A DNA stretch of 64,000 nucleotides, taken from assembly GCF_025136295.1 (NCBI RefSeq), contig NZ_CP062788.1:1240001-1304000 (forward strand), given 5' to 3'. How positions within the stretch are numbered: the first letter of the stretch is position 1; the number at the start of each line of letters is the position of its first letter. The translations under genes were made by a program, and so were the position numbers. This document shows positions 8,286 to 16,985 of the stretch, piece by piece. Source of the DNA: Aestuariispira ectoiniformans (GTDB lineage: Bacteria; Pseudomonadota; Alphaproteobacteria; UBA8366; Aestuariispiraceae). Under the pieces are notes generated by a model that did not search any database, was not told the origin of the DNA, and saw only the letters and a program-made list of their open reading frames with translations.

Positions 8286-9926
8286 ATGACCAACTACAGC
8301 GCGCATGTGGATACGTTCACACGCGACAACCTGCCCCGGCCGGAGCTTTGGCCGGATTTGATTCTGGATGCGCCGTTCGATTACCCGGACCGGCTGAACT
8401 GTGCGGCTGAACTGCTGGACAGCATGGTTGAAAAGGGTTTTGGCGACAAACCGCTTTTCTATACCCGCCGTGAGACCTGGACTTATGGGCAGATGCTGGA
8501 AAAGGCCAACCGGATCGCCCGCGTCCTGGTGGAGGATATGGGGCTGGTGCCGGGCAACCGTGTGCTGGTGCGTGCGGCCAACGATCCGCTGTTTGTTGCC
8601 TGCTGGTTCGCCATTGCCAAGGCAGGTGGCGTTGTGGTGGCGACCATGCCGCTGCTGCGGGCCAAGGAAATCAGCGTCATGATCGAACGGGCGGAAATCA
8701 GCCATGCGCTGTGCGACGAACGCCTGGCCGAAGAGATGAAAGGCGCGGTTGAACTGGCCCCGGCCTGCAACCGCGTCTGCTATTTCAACGGTTCCGGCGA
8801 GGCCGGTGTCGAGGCGGAGCTGGAGCGCATGATGGCGCTGAAGCCGCCGACATTCGAGAATGTGGACACTGCCGCCGATGACACGGTGCTGATTGCCTTC
8901 ACGTCCGGCACAACCGGCAAGCCCAAGGGCACGATGCATTTCCATCGCGACGTGATGGCGATTTCCGATGCTTTCCCAAGGTCCATCCTGAAGGCGACCG
9001 AGACGGATGTCTTCATCGGCAGCCCGCCGATTGCCTTTACCTTCGGCCTGGGCGGGCTGGTGACCTTTCCCATGCGTATTGGCGCCAGCAGCGTGCTGTT
9101 GGAAAAGCCTGCGCCGGATAACCTGATCAGGGCGATTGAGGAATTCGGTGCGACGGTATGCTTCACCGCGCCAACCGCCTATCGCGCGATGCTGGGTATG
9201 TCCGACGATCATTCGCTCGCTTCCTTGCGTAAATGTGTCTCGGCGGGTGAGACGCTGCCGCTGCCGACCTTTGAGGAATGGAAGAAAAAGACCGGTATCG
9301 AGATCATCGACGGCATTGGTGCGACGGAGATGCTGCATATCTTCATCTCCGCTGCGGGTGAGGATATCCGCCCGGGAGCCACCGGCAAGCCGATCCCCGG
9401 TTATCAGGCGATGGTCGTGGATGATGAAGGCAAGCCGCTGCCGCCGGGTGAGGTAGGGCGTCTGGCGGTCAAGGGGCCGACTGGCTGCCGCTATCTGGCG
9501 GATGACAGGCAGATGGTTTATGTCCATGACGGTTGGAACCTGACCGGCGATGCCTACAAGATGGATGAAGACGGCTATTTCTGGTTCCAGGCCCGCGCTG
9601 ACGACATGATTGTGTCCTCCGGCTACAACATTTCCGGACCGGAAGTGGAAGAGGCCTTGATGGCGCATGAAAAGGTCGCGGAATGTGCGGTCATCGGCGT
9701 GCCTGATGACGGTCGCGGCAATATCGTGAAGGCCTTTGTCGTGCTGAAGGATATGCGCGACGCTTCCGATGAGACGGTCAAGGAACTGCAGGATTTCGTG
9801 AAGGCGACGATTGCGCCGTTCAAATATCCGCGTGCCGTTGAATTCGTGGAAACACTGCCCAAAACCGAAACCAACAAGATCCAGCGCTTTAAACTGCGTC
9901 AGATGGAATTGGCCAGGGCGGGCTAG
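8286..9926 (+). CDS. Aryl-CoA ligase (2-aminobenzoate-CoA ligase-like)
   Basis: The 546-residue protein is an ANL-superfamily acyl/aryl-CoA ligase that activates a carboxylate through an acyl-adenylate to the CoA thioester. The P-loop-like AFTSGTTGKPKGTMHFH motif is near residue 204. The core motif with TGDAYKMDEDGYFWFQARAD is near 420, and the hinge and C-terminal lysine region KTETNKIQRF is near 528. Its resemblance to benzoate/2-aminobenzoate-CoA ligases and its place beside the aminobenzoyl-CoA flavoprotein make anthranilate the leading substrate; benzoate or salicylate are alternatives. ATG 8286 follows GGGGAGAAG. A 48-base gap with an AT-rich stretch separates it from the acyl-CoA dehydrogenase gene. 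Confidence 0.88.
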   Translation: MTNYSAHVDTFTRDNLPRPELWPDLILDAPFDYPDRLNCAAELLDSMVEKGFGDKPLFYTRRETWTYGQMLEKANRIARVLVEDMGLVPGNRVLVRAANDPLFVACWFAIAKAGGVVVATMPLLRAKEISVMIERAEISHALCDERLAEEMKGAVELAPACNRVCYFNGSGEAGVEAELERMMALKPPTFENVDTAADDTVLIAFTSGTTGKPKGTMHFHRDVMAISDAFPRSILKATETDVFIGSPPIAFTFGLGGLVTFPMRIGASSVLLEKPAPDNLIRAIEEFGATVCFTAPTAYRAMLGMSDDHSLASLRKCVSAGETLPLPTFEEWKKKTGIEIIDGIGATEMLHIFISAAGEDIRPGATGKPIPGYQAMVVDDEGKPLPPGEVGRLAVKGPTGCRYLADDRQMVYVHDGWNLTGDAYKMDEDGYFWFQARADDMIVSSGYNISGPEVEEALMAHEKVAECAVIGVPDDGRGNIVKAFVVLKDMRDASDETVKELQDFVKATIAPFKYPRAVEFVETLPKTETNKIQRFKLRQMELARAG

Positions 9927-9941
9927 CGAAAGAGGATGGGG

Positions 9942-10367
9942 ATGGCTGCTTTTGAAATGCCGCTGACGGTGCGGTTCCAACATTGCGATCCGGCGGGGAT
10001 TGTTTTCTATCCACGCTATTTCGAGATGTTCAACCTGCTGGTGGAAACCTGGTTCGATGAGGCCCTTGGGCTGCCCTTCGGGGAGTTGCATCTGAATCGG
10101 GGTTTCGGCGTGCCGACGGTGCGCACGGAAGCGGATTTCAAGGCGCCCAGTCGCCTGGATGAGAAACTGACCCTGTCTTTGACGGTACAGGACATCGGGC
10201 GCTCGAAGATCAGTTTGCTGTTGCAGGTCCTGGGGCCTGACGGTGATTTGAGGGTAGCCGCCAACCACGTATTGGTCTATGCCGCGTTCGACCCCATGAG
10301 GGCGGCGGCCATACCGGAAGAATTAAAAACACGGATGCAGCGTTTTCAGGCTGTACCGGCCAAATAA
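9942..10367 (+). CDS. Hot-dog fold acyl-CoA thioesterase (4-hydroxybenzoyl-CoA thioesterase-like)
   Basis: The protein is about 141 residues, a single hot-dog domain. It carries the 4HBT signature QHCDPAGIVFYPRYFE (about 12-27), whose Asp is the catalytic carboxylate. Such enzymes hydrolyse aromatic or short acyl-CoA thioesters, either to recycle CoA from dead-end intermediates or to release a product. I prefer ATG 9942 because AAGAGG then lies 6 bases upstream; ATG 9936 would touch the ribosome site. It begins 15 bases after the ligase stop, inside the same operon. A salvage role that frees CoA trapped in aminobenzoyl-CoA or its products is the most likely reading. Confidence 0.88.
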   Translation: MAAFEMPLTVRFQHCDPAGIVFYPRYFEMFNLLVETWFDEALGLPFGELHLNRGFGVPTVRTEADFKAPSRLDEKLTLSLTVQDIGRSKISLLLQVLGPDGDLRVAANHVLVYAAFDPMRAAAIPEELKTRMQRFQAVPAK

Positions 10368-10384
10368 ATGAGGTTTTGACAGAT

Positions 10385-10780
10385 ATGCCGAGCATCAATC
10401 CGCCGGGCTGGCCGCAGCCCAAAGGTTATTCCAATGGCGTGGCCGCAGAAGGCCGCATGGTCTTCGTTGCGGGCCAGATCGGCTGGACCCCGGAGGGGGA
10501 ATTTGAGACCGATGATTTCGCCGGACAGGTCCGCCAGACCCTGTTGAACACCGTGGCTGTCCTTGAGGCCGGTGGCGCAAAGCCGGAACATATCACCCGT
10601 ATGACCTGGTATGTCACCGACAAGCAGGAATACCTCGGTGCCTTGAAGGAAATCGGGGCGGTTTACCGGGAAGTCCTGGGCAAGGTCTTTCCGGCCATGG
10701 CGCTGGTTCAGGTCGTGGCCCTTGTCGAGGACCGTGCCAAGGTTGAAATCGAGACCACGGCCGTAATTCCCAACGGGTGA
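10385..10780 (+). CDS. RidA (YjgF/YER057c/UK114) family protein
   Basis: This 131-residue protein belongs to the RidA family of enamine/imine deaminases. Family-typical segments are GRMVFVAGQIGW near residue 25, the central trimer-forming strands, and FPAMALVQVVALVEDRAKVEIE near the C-terminus. The usual RidA arginine that anchors the substrate carboxylate is not at its standard place, so it may belong to an Rid subgroup. ATG 10385 is preferred; an in-frame TTG at 10376 is possible. It is the last gene of the aminobenzoyl-CoA operon. The flavoprotein product in known 2-aminobenzoyl-CoA metabolism is a cyclic enamine, so hydrolysis of that enamine to ketone plus ammonia is an attractive inferred role. 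Confidence 0.87.
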   Translation: MPSINPPGWPQPKGYSNGVAAEGRMVFVAGQIGWTPEGEFETDDFAGQVRQTLLNTVAVLEAGGAKPEHITRMTWYVTDKQEYLGALKEIGAVYREVLGKVFPAMALVQVVALVEDRAKVEIETTAVIPNG

Positions 10781-10795
10781 CCCTTTCCGGACGTT

Positions 10796-11623
10796 CTAGT
10801 CAGCAGTGAAGGCCGCAGCGATTTCATCGATGCGGCCTTCCTTATGCATGGCGCGGATGGCGTCATTCAATTCCCGGATGAAGTCTTCCTGATAGGGGAA
10901 CAGATGCTGCGGGTCGTTGCTGAACGCCAGATAGGCCCAGTTTTCTGAGACTTGCGTGCCCAGTCTTGCGTAAACCTCCAGCTTTTCGCCCAGCGACCGT
11001 GGGGTGGCGTATTTTCGGTATTGATAATGCAGAACATTCGTGTCCTGCACGATGCAATCCACCTTGTTTGCCAGAAGATGCGGGATGATGCTTTCCAGCG
11101 GAATTGCCACGTGGGTCAGCTTCCCTTCTTCCGCAGCCTTGAAAAAGGCCGGTCCTGCGGCAAGGCTGCCGAGCCCGAGGCCGATGCGTAGCCCGAAATA
11201 GTCTTCCGGCCAGTTGGTGCGGGGCCTGGCGGCAATGGGAGGCTGACAATAGGTAGCGACGGTTTCCTTGAGGATGGGTTCGGAATAGGTGGTGATCCAG
11301 GGGCGTTGTTCCGGCCAATAGTAGGGCGGGAACACCGCAATATGCTGTCCGATCTCCACCGATTTAAGCGCCCGCTTCCAGGGCAGGACGTCAATTTCGA
11401 TGCGATAGTCCGGGATGCGATCGGACAATTCAGCGAATATCTCATGAAAAATTCCCCGTGGAATTCCGTCGTCGAGATAGCTGTAAGGCGGATAGTCCGG
11501 CGGTCCGACGATGACGACAACCTGAGCGTCGTCTGAGGCGGCGGCAAGGGAGGGCAAAAGGAAAAGCGCCGCCTGAAACAGGCGAAAAAGAAAGGTTCGG
11601 CAGGGCCGCAAAACTGGAGGCAT
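10796..11623 (-). CDS. Periplasmic substrate-binding protein, family 3 (orphan)
   Basis: The 275-residue protein has a signal peptide (RLFQAALFLLPSLAAA, about 14-29) and a type 3 periplasmic binding fold. VVIVGPPDYPPYSYLDDG near the mature N-terminus and a late FIRELNDAIRAMHKEGRIDEI are typical. Such proteins bind amino acids or other small polar ligands in the periplasm. No permease or ATPase gene is adjacent. It converges on the RidA gene with only 15 bases between stops, and yidD lies upstream on the same strand. Members of this divergent group are often annotated only as transporter substrate-binding domain proteins; ligand unknown. Confidence 0.83.
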   Translation of the reverse strand: MPPVLRPCRTFLFRLFQAALFLLPSLAAASDDAQVVVIVGPPDYPPYSYLDDGIPRGIFHEIFAELSDRIPDYRIEIDVLPWKRALKSVEIGQHIAVFPPYYWPEQRPWITTYSEPILKETVATYCQPPIAARPRTNWPEDYFGLRIGLGLGSLAAGPAFFKAAEEGKLTHVAIPLESIIPHLLANKVDCIVQDTNVLHYQYRKYATPRSLGEKLEVYARLGTQVSENWAYLAFSNDPQHLFPYQEDFIRELNDAIRAMHKEGRIDEIAAAFTAD

Positions 11624-11691
11624 GGCTGCCCTCTCCCATTTTTTGCAAATATTGTAACACTCTTATGGGAGGAGGTTAACAGGAAGAGGGC

Positions 11692-11943
11692 TCAGTCCTG
11701 CCTGTTGTCGGCGGGCGGTACCGGGTCATAGCCACTGCCGCCCCAGGGATGGCAGCGCCCGATCCGCTTGATCGCAAGCCAGCTTCCCTTGAAGGCGCCG
11801 AAGCGGTCAATGGCCTCCAGGGCATATTCCGAACAGGTGGGCGCAAAACGGCATTGCCGTCCGATGAAATAGGACAGGGTAAAGCGATAGAGATAGATCA
11901 GGCCCTTCGCCAGCAGGCTCAGGGGATCATGCCGTGGTGTCAT
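11692..11943 (-). CDS. yidD: Membrane protein insertion efficiency factor YidD
   Basis: The 83-residue protein is a clear YidD. It begins with the amphipathic membrane segment LAKGLIYLYRFTLSYFIG and then carries the family core CRFAPTCSEYALEA (about 31-44) and GRCHPWGGSGYDPVP. YidD helps the YidC insertase place membrane proteins and sits at the cytoplasmic face of the inner membrane. Its ATG overlaps the end of the Fe-S scaffold gene by 17 bases, so the two are translationally coupled. This pairing, beside folE, recurs in alphaproteobacteria. Confidence 0.95.
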   Translation of the reverse strand: MTPRHDPLSLLAKGLIYLYRFTLSYFIGRQCRFAPTCSEYALEAIDRFGAFKGSWLAIKRIGRCHPWGGSGYDPVPPADNRQD

Positions 11944-12382
11944 CGGGTGTGTCCGTGCCGGATTTTATCTGTTCGATTGCCTTCAGGATCGCATTGAAGG
12001 GCAGCATGATGGATGCGTGGCGGGATTTATGCGCGCGCGCAGGTTCCAGGATTGCCAGTTCCGCCCAGTCACCCCCCGGCGGCGGACCGTCCTGTTTCAG
12101 CATCGCCTGCATCCGGTCGCGCACCCGGGTCAGTTCTGCTTCATCCCGGCCGACGGCCAACTTTTTCATGATGGCGGCGGCTGACTGACCAAGGGCGCAG
12201 GCGCGCACCTGCTGACCATATTCCGCGACGCGACCGTCTTCCAGAACAAGGTCAACACGGATGCGGCTGCCGCACAGCGGGCTGTCGAGCGTCACTGTTG
12301 CCTGCGGGTGGTCCAGGCGGTCGTCCTTGTTCAGGCCTTCCGCCAGTGCAAGAATACGATCATTATAGAGTTTCTCTAACAT
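11927..12382 (-). CDS. Iron-sulfur cluster scaffold (IscU/NifU N-terminal-like) protein
   Basis: The 151-residue protein has the IscU/NifU-N fold. SPLCGSRIRVDLVLEDGRV (about 34-52) holds the first cysteine and VRACALGQSAAAI the second. Where IscU has its third cysteine, this protein reads RHASIMLPFNA, so the classical three-cysteine cluster site is incomplete. ATG 12382 opens the gene, and its stop overlaps the yidD start. The family normally assembles or delivers Fe-S clusters. The lost cysteine makes a delivery or regulatory role as likely as scaffolding. The gene diverges from folE across a 242-base intergenic region. Confidence 0.82.
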   Translation of the reverse strand: MLEKLYNDRILALAEGLNKDDRLDHPQATVTLDSPLCGSRIRVDLVLEDGRVAEYGQQVRACALGQSAAAIMKKLAVGRDEAELTRVRDRMQAMLKQDGPPPGGDWAELAILEPARAHKSRHASIMLPFNAILKAIEQIKSGTDTPDDTTA

Positions 12383-12458
12383 TGAAGGCCGTTCTATATG
12401 TTTCCGCACCGTGAACGGTGAATTGCCGCGAATAGACAAATTCCATGCCTTCATATTG

Positions 12459-12487
12459 TTGACTTCCCTTGGGATTGCAACGATAAA
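12459..12487 (+). promoter_or_regulatory. Possible sigma70-type promoter upstream of folE
   Basis: TTGACT (12459-12464) and GATAAA (12482-12487) are 17 bases apart on the plus strand, in the 242-base region between the Fe-S scaffold gene and folE. The site would leave a leader of roughly 130 bases before the folE ATG. The match is decent but not proof; nothing else coding is seen in this gap. Confidence 0.35.
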
Positions 12488-12624
12488 CGCGGCAAAAGCT
12501 TGGGACCCGTCCGCCCGGCGGAAGGGGACAATATCGGCGCAGGATCGAAACAGAGTTGATTTTCCCGCGCCGCATCCCAAGATACGGATGAGCCAACGCG
12601 AATAGTCAGGAAAGTGATCTGCCC

Positions 12625-13224
12625 ATGCAGGATGTCTTGAAAAAACAGGAAGCTGCCATCCAGCGCCCGTCCCGTGAAGAGGCCGAAGCCGCCGTGCGGA
12701 CCTTGCTGGCATGGACCGGTGACAATCCCGACCGCGAAGGCCTGATCGATACGCCGTCGCGCGTGGTGCGCGCCTATGAGGAATATTTCGAAGGCTATAA
12801 CATCGACCCGGTGAAAACGCTGCAGCGTACCTTTGAGGAAACCGACGGTTACGACGAAGTCGTCATGCTGCGCGATATCCCGTTCGAAAGCCATTGCGAA
12901 CATCACATCGCCCCGATCATCGGTAAGGCCCATGTGGCTTACCTGCCAGACAAACGCGTGGTCGGCATTTCCAAGCTGGCCCGCGTGGTGGAAATTTTCG
13001 CCAAGCGCCTGCAGACCCAGGAAATCATGACCGTCCAGGTCGCTGATACCATCCAGGAAGCTCTGCAGCCGAAGGGCGTTGCCGTTGTCATCGACGCGGT
13101 TCACCAGTGCATGACCACCCGCGGCATTCACAAGCCGGGCGTGGCGACCGTGACCAGCCGTATGCTGGGCGTGTTCCGCAGCCAGCCCGAAACCCGCCGT
13201 GAATTCCTGGCGATGATCGAATAG
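12625..13224 (+). CDS. folE: GTP cyclohydrolase I
   Basis: This 199-residue protein is GTP cyclohydrolase I, which turns GTP into 7,8-dihydroneopterin triphosphate, the first step of folate synthesis. The zinc ligands are visible in [11 protein letters not shown] (near residues 87-97) and in [13 protein letters not shown] near the C-terminus. The phosphate/GTP contact segment with [16 protein letters not shown] is intact. Length is normal for type IA enzymes. It stands alone on the plus strand, ending at a strong intrinsic terminator, and diverges from the Fe-S scaffold/yidD pair. Confidence 0.97.
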   Translation: MQDVLKKQEAAIQRPSREEAEAAVRTLLAWTGDNPDREGLIDTPSRVVRAYEEYFEGYNIDPVKTLQRTFEETDGYDEVVMLRDIPFESHCEHHIAPIIGKAHVAYLPDKRVVGISKLARVVEIFAKRLQTQEIMTVQVADTIQEALQPKGVAVVIDAVHQCMTTRGIHKPGVATVTSRMLGVFRSQPETRREFLAMIE

Positions 13225-13249
13225 GCCCTGCGGGGTATTTGTTAAGGAA

Positions 13250-13279
13250 AAGGCGGTACGGCTATGTGCCGCCTTTTTT
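13250..13279 (+). terminator. Intrinsic terminator after folE
   Basis: AAGGCGG (13250-13256) pairs with CCGCCTT (13269-13275), and a run of T follows to 13279. It lies 26 bases after the folE stop. Confidence 0.85.
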
Positions 13280-13393
13280 GTCTGAACGCTTTTCTGATCT
13301 TTGATCTTCTCTTTACGTGGTCCGTCAAAGGGGAGTATGACGCAAAGATACAGTGATGACATACCACCCTATGCATTCAAGGGATGAAAGACG

Positions 13394-14428
13394 ATGAGCA
13401 ACCTGTTCCTGGAGCTTTTGGAAAAGCGCCCCTATCTGATCGCCGATGGCGCCATGGGCACCAGCCTGTTCAAACGGGGTCTGGAAACCGGGGATGCGCC
13501 GGAATTGTGGAATGTGGACCATAAGGACCGGGTGGAAAGCGTCCATCAGGAATATGTGGATGCGGGTTCGGACATCATCCTGACCAACAGCTTTGGCTGT
13601 AACCGCCATCGCCTGAAACTGCATAATGCGCAGGACCGGACCTACGAGTTGAACAAGGCAGCGGCAGAACGCGCACGCGCCGTCGCGGATGCCGCCGACC
13701 GCCCGGTCGTGGTAGCCGGGTCTATGGGGCCCACAGGTGAAATCCTGGAGCCGGTCGGCGCGCTCAGCGTTGCCGATGCGACCGAAGCCTTTGCCGAACA
13801 GGCGAAAGGTCTGAAAGACGGTGGTGTGGATGTGCTGTGGGTTGAGACCATGTCGTCCCGTGAGGAAAGCCAGGCGGCGGTTGCCGGGGCTTCTTCCGTC
13901 GGCCTGCCGGTGGTGACCACCATGACCTTTGATACGGCGGGCAAGACCATGATGGGTGTCTCCCCGCAGGAGGCCTATGAGCATCTGAGCCATCTGGAAA
14001 CCGCACCGACGGCAATCGGGGCGAACTGTGGCCTGGGCCCGACCGAAAGCGTGATCAGCATTTCCCAGATGACGGCCATCGTGCCGGAGGATGCGGTGAT
14101 TGTGGCCAAGGCTAATTGCGGTATTCCGGAATTCAAGAATGGTGAATTCCGCTTCAGCGGTACACCGGACCTGATGGGCAAATATGCCCGCATGGCCCGT
14201 GACTGTGGCGCACGTATCATTGGCGGCTGCTGTGGTTCCGATGGCACCGTGATCAAGGCAATTGCGGACTCCTTGAAGGACTATGAACCGGGTGAACGGC
14301 CCAGCGACGAGAAGATCATCGAAGTTCTGGGGCCGCTGGCCAATATGCCTGCAGGTGGCGCACACAGCCATGGTGGTGGCGGAAGTGAAGACGGCGAAGG
14401 CCGCCGCCGCCGTCGCCGCCGGGGCTGA
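13394..14428 (+). CDS. Betaine-homocysteine S-methyltransferase-like methionine synthase with a basic tail
   Basis: The 344-residue protein is a homocysteine S-methyltransferase-domain protein of the BHMT type, a TIM barrel that transfers a methyl group to homocysteine. Typical motifs are LIADGAMGTSLF near residue 15, LTNSFGCNRHRL near residue 62, GANCGLGP near residue 215, and GGCCGSDGTVI near residue 277; the latter cysteines and the earlier NC form the zinc site. The core ends near residue 325. A low-complexity tail follows, with HSHGGGGSEDGEG and then seven arginines. The methyl donor (glycine betaine or other) is inferred from the family. The gene stands alone between two intrinsic terminators. 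Confidence 0.88.
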   Translation: MSNLFLELLEKRPYLIADGAMGTSLFKRGLETGDAPELWNVDHKDRVESVHQEYVDAGSDIILTNSFGCNRHRLKLHNAQDRTYELNKAAAERARAVADAADRPVVVAGSMGPTGEILEPVGALSVADATEAFAEQAKGLKDGGVDVLWVETMSSREESQAAVAGASSVGLPVVTTMTFDTAGKTMMGVSPQEAYEHLSHLETAPTAIGANCGLGPTESVISISQMTAIVPEDAVIVAKANCGIPEFKNGEFRFSGTPDLMGKYARMARDCGARIIGGCCGSDGTVIKAIADSLKDYEPGERPSDEKIIEVLGPLANMPAGGAHSHGGGGSEDGEGRRRRRRRG

Positions 14429-14451
14429 TATTTAACGTGAGATGAAGGGAG

Positions 14452-14482
14452 GCCCTTCCTGTCCAAACGGGAAGGGCTTTTT
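14452..14482 (+). terminator. Intrinsic terminator after the BHMT-type gene
   Basis: GCCCTTCC (14452-14459) pairs perfectly with GGAAGGGC (14470-14477), followed by TTTTT. The TauE start codon comes only 7 bases after the T-run, so that gene has almost no leader of its own unless its transcript begins within or before the hairpin. Confidence 0.85.
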
Positions 14483-14488
14483 CCATTT

Positions 14489-15253
14489 ATGAATATTCCA
14501 ACCGATCCATTTTTTTATGCTGCGGCCATTCCTGCCATGATGATCTTTGGTGTCTCCAAGGGTGGTTTTGGCGGGGCATTGGGCGTGCTTGCGGTCCCTT
14601 TGATCGCATTGGTGATTCCGCCGGTGCAGGCGGCGGCGATCATGCTGCCGATCCTCTGTGCGATGGACCTCTTCGCGCTTTACGCTTATCGGCGGGTCGC
14701 CAGTTGGCAGAATCTCAAAATGATGCTGCCCGGGGCGATTTTAGGAATTGGCATTGGCGGCTTTGCCTTCGGGCAGTTGGATGAGAATGTGGTGCGTATC
14801 CTGCTGGGGGTGATCGCGGTTGCCTTCACCCTGAACCATTGGTTCGGCAGGAAACCCCATCCGGACGGTGCGAAGCCCGGCCTGATCAAAGGCAGCAGTT
14901 GGGGCGCGCTTGCGGGTTTCACCAGCACGATTGCCCATGCCGGCGGGCCGCCGGTGCAGTTTTATCTGCTGCCGCAGAAGATGGATAAGACGCTTTATGT
15001 TGGGACCACGGTCTGGTTCTTCATCGCGGTAAACTATGCAAAACTGATCCCCTACGGTCTGGCGGGGCAGCTATCGCTTCACAATCTGGAAACGTCTTTG
15101 GTGCTGTTGCCCTTGGCGCCGCTTGGTATCTGGTTGGGGGTGAAGGCCCATCACCATGTTCCGGAACTGTGGTTCTACCGGGTGGCCTATGTGATGCTTT
15201 TCGTCACGGGCGGTAAACTGCTTTGGGATGGCGCGCAGGGTCTCATCGGTTGA
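14489..15253 (+). CDS. TauE/SafE family sulfite or anion exporter
   Basis: This 254-residue inner-membrane protein has about seven to eight hydrophobic segments and the duplicated TauE/SafE layout. The first half carries GVSKGGFGGALGVLAVPL near residue 22 and the second GALAGFTSTIAHAGGPPVQ near residue 140, both family hallmarks. Members export sulfite, sulfoacetate or other organosulfur anions, or remain unassigned. No sulfur-metabolism genes are adjacent, so the substrate is unknown. The start codon lies right after the preceding terminator, and the gene is closed by a terminator shared with the convergent chemoreceptor gene. Confidence 0.88.
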   Translation: MNIPTDPFFYAAAIPAMMIFGVSKGGFGGALGVLAVPLIALVIPPVQAAAIMLPILCAMDLFALYAYRRVASWQNLKMMLPGAILGIGIGGFAFGQLDENVVRILLGVIAVAFTLNHWFGRKPHPDGAKPGLIKGSSWGALAGFTSTIAHAGGPPVQFYLLPQKMDKTLYVGTTVWFFIAVNYAKLIPYGLAGQLSLHNLETSLVLLPLAPLGIWLGVKAHHHVPELWFYRVAYVMLFVTGGKLLWDGAQGLIG

Positions 15254-15260
15254 GAAAGGA

Positions 15261-15284
15261 AAAGGCGGCCAGGTGGCCGCCTTT
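15261..15284. terminator. Bidirectional terminator between TauE and chemoreceptor genes
   Basis: AAAGGCGGCC (15261-15270) pairs with GGCCGCCTTT (15275-15284) around an AGGT loop. The stem ends in A/T runs on both sides, so it can stop transcription from either direction between two convergent genes. Confidence 0.8.
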
Positions 15285-15302
15285 CCTGCTTATGGCCGGG
15301 AA

Positions 15303-16985
15303 TTACGCCTCGCGGATTTTGGTGATGAAGTCGTCCACCTGACGGCTCAGATTTTCGGCCTGTTGGGACAATTCGCCCGCCGCGCTCAGAACATCGGAGG
15401 CGGAGTGCCCTGTTTCCTGAGCGGCATCCGACACATGTTTGATGTTTTCCGCCGCCATGCTGGTGCTGTTGGAGGCCTGGGCGACGCTGTTGGCGATCTC
15501 TTTGGTGGCGGCTCCTTGCTCTTCCACCGCGCTGGAGATGCCGGTGCCGATTTCATTCACCCGGGTGATGATCCCGCCGATGGAGGCAATGGCCTTGGCG
15601 GCATCGTCGGTCGCCGCCTGCATGTCGCTGATATGCTGGCTGATTTCATCCGTTGCCTTGGCGGTCTGGGTTGCCAGGCCTTTGACTTCCGTTGCCACCA
15701 CGGCAAATCCCTTGCCCGCCTCACCGGCGCGGGCGGCCTCGATGGTCGCGTTCAGGGCCAGAAGGTTGGTCTGTTCTGCAATGTCGGAGATCAGGTTGAC
15801 CACTTCGCCAACCCGCTGGGCGGCGTCGACCAGTCCTTTGACCTTGGCGTTGGTTGTCTCCGCTTCGGAGGCTGCCTGATTGACGATGGTTGCGGATTCA
15901 GTGACGCGGCTGGTGATTTCATTGATCGAACTGGACAGTTCCTCTGCCGCGGCGGAAACGGTCTGCACATTGCCGGATGCGGATTCCGATGCCCCGGCGG
16001 CGGTTTGTGCTTCCGTGCTGGTCTGTTCGGCGGTCTGGCTCATGCCTTCCGCCGTGCTTTGCAACTCCGTTGCGGCGGCAGAGACCGCGTTGACGATGCT
16101 CTTCACGCTTTCCTCGAACTGGGTGGCAAGATCCAGGCGCGTCTGTTGCTGCGCCTCCAGGGCCTTGCGTTCCTGTTCCTCGCGTTCGGCGCGAAGGCGT
16201 TCCACGTCGCGCGCGTTGTTGCGGAAGACCTCTAAAGCCCGGCCCAGGGTGCCGATTTCGTCTCGCCGCTCCTGGGCGTCGTTTTCGAATTCCAGGTTAC
16301 CATCCGCCAACAGGCCCATATTGCCCGCCATGGCGTTGATCGGGCGGGAAATCCCGCGTGAAATGATGATGGCTGCGATAACGACCACGGCCAGGACGGC
16401 CAGCAGGATCGGCAGAGTAAAGCTTAATGTCTGTTGGAATGCCGTATTCACATCATCCAGATAGACACCGGTGCCGACGACCCAGTCCCAGGGTTTGAAA
16501 TGGCCGACATAGGAAACCTTGCGGACAGGTTCATCCTGTCCCCCCTTGGGCCAGAGGTAAAAAACAAAACCGCCGCCTTTGGACTGGATGACCTTGGTGA
16601 ATTCCTTGAAAATGGCGACGCCGTTCTTGTCCTTCAGGCCGCTGACGTCTTTTCCAACCAGTTGCTTGGCGAAGGGGTGCATGATCATGACCGGGCGCAT
16701 ATCATTAACCCACAGATACTCGTTGCCCGCGTATCGCATATCTTCAATGGCACTGAGGGCGGCTTTCTGTGCCTCCTCTTCCGTCATCTCGCCTTTCTGG
16801 AAAAGCTGATAATAATGGTTTGCCGTACTCAACCCGAGGTCGACGACCTGTTGGACCTTGTCCTTGCGGTCTTCAATCATTGTGTTCTGAAGGATTGTCA
16901 GGGTGGTGAAGGCAACGATTGCAAGCCCTAGAATGCCGAGCGCGGATAGCAACAGAAGCCGGATACCGATCTTAAATCGTGCCAT
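15303..16985 (-). CDS. Methyl-accepting chemotaxis protein with a single Cache domain
   Basis: The 560-residue protein is a transmembrane chemoreceptor. TM1 is at about 7-29. A periplasmic single Cache domain follows (about 35-185; [16 protein letters not shown] and [14 protein letters not shown] are typical), then TM2 (about 190-211), a HAMP linker starting [11 protein letters not shown], and a cytoplasmic signalling domain. The hairpin tip reads [20 protein letters not shown], the CheA/CheW contact region. It has no CheR-binding pentapeptide at the C-terminus. It stands alone with no che genes nearby. Small organic acids are common ligands of such Cache domains, but the ligand here is unknown. 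Confidence 0.95.
   Translation of the reverse strand: MARFKIGIRLLLLSALGILGLAIVAFTTLTILQNTMIEDRKDKVQQVVDLGLSTANHYYQLFQKGEMTEEEAQKAALSAIEDMRYAGNEYLWVNDMRPVMIMHPFAKQLVGKDVSGLKDKNGVAIFKEFTKVIQSKGGGFVFYLWPKGGQDEPVRKVSYVGHFKPWDWVVGTGVYLDDVNTAFQQTLSFTLPILLAVLAVVVIAAIIISRGISRPINAMAGNMGLLADGNLEFENDAQERRDEIGTLGRALEVFRNNARDVERLRAEREEQERKALEAQQQTRLDLATQFEESVKSIVNAVSAAATELQSTAEGMSQTAEQTSTEAQTAAGASESASGNVQTVSAAAEELSSSINEITSRVTESATIVNQAASEAETTNAKVKGLVDAAQRVGEVVNLISDIAEQTNLLALNATIEAARAGEAGKGFAVVATEVKGLATQTAKATDEISQHISDMQAATDDAAKAIASIGGIITRVNEIGTGISSAVEEQGAATKEIANSVAQASNSTSMAAENIKHVSDAAQETGHSASDVLSAAGELSQQAENLSRQVDDFITKIREA

Noticed and set aside
7548-10268. A 906-codon open frame on the minus strand
   Set aside because: It lies opposite the acyl-CoA dehydrogenase, ligase and thioesterase genes, has a His/Arg/Gln-rich composition typical of antisense frames in high-GC DNA, and matches no family.
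13280-13393. SAM-type riboswitch before the homocysteine methyltransferase gene
   Set aside because: A short CCCT/AGGG pairing is visible, but no known SAM or SAH aptamer motif could be matched.
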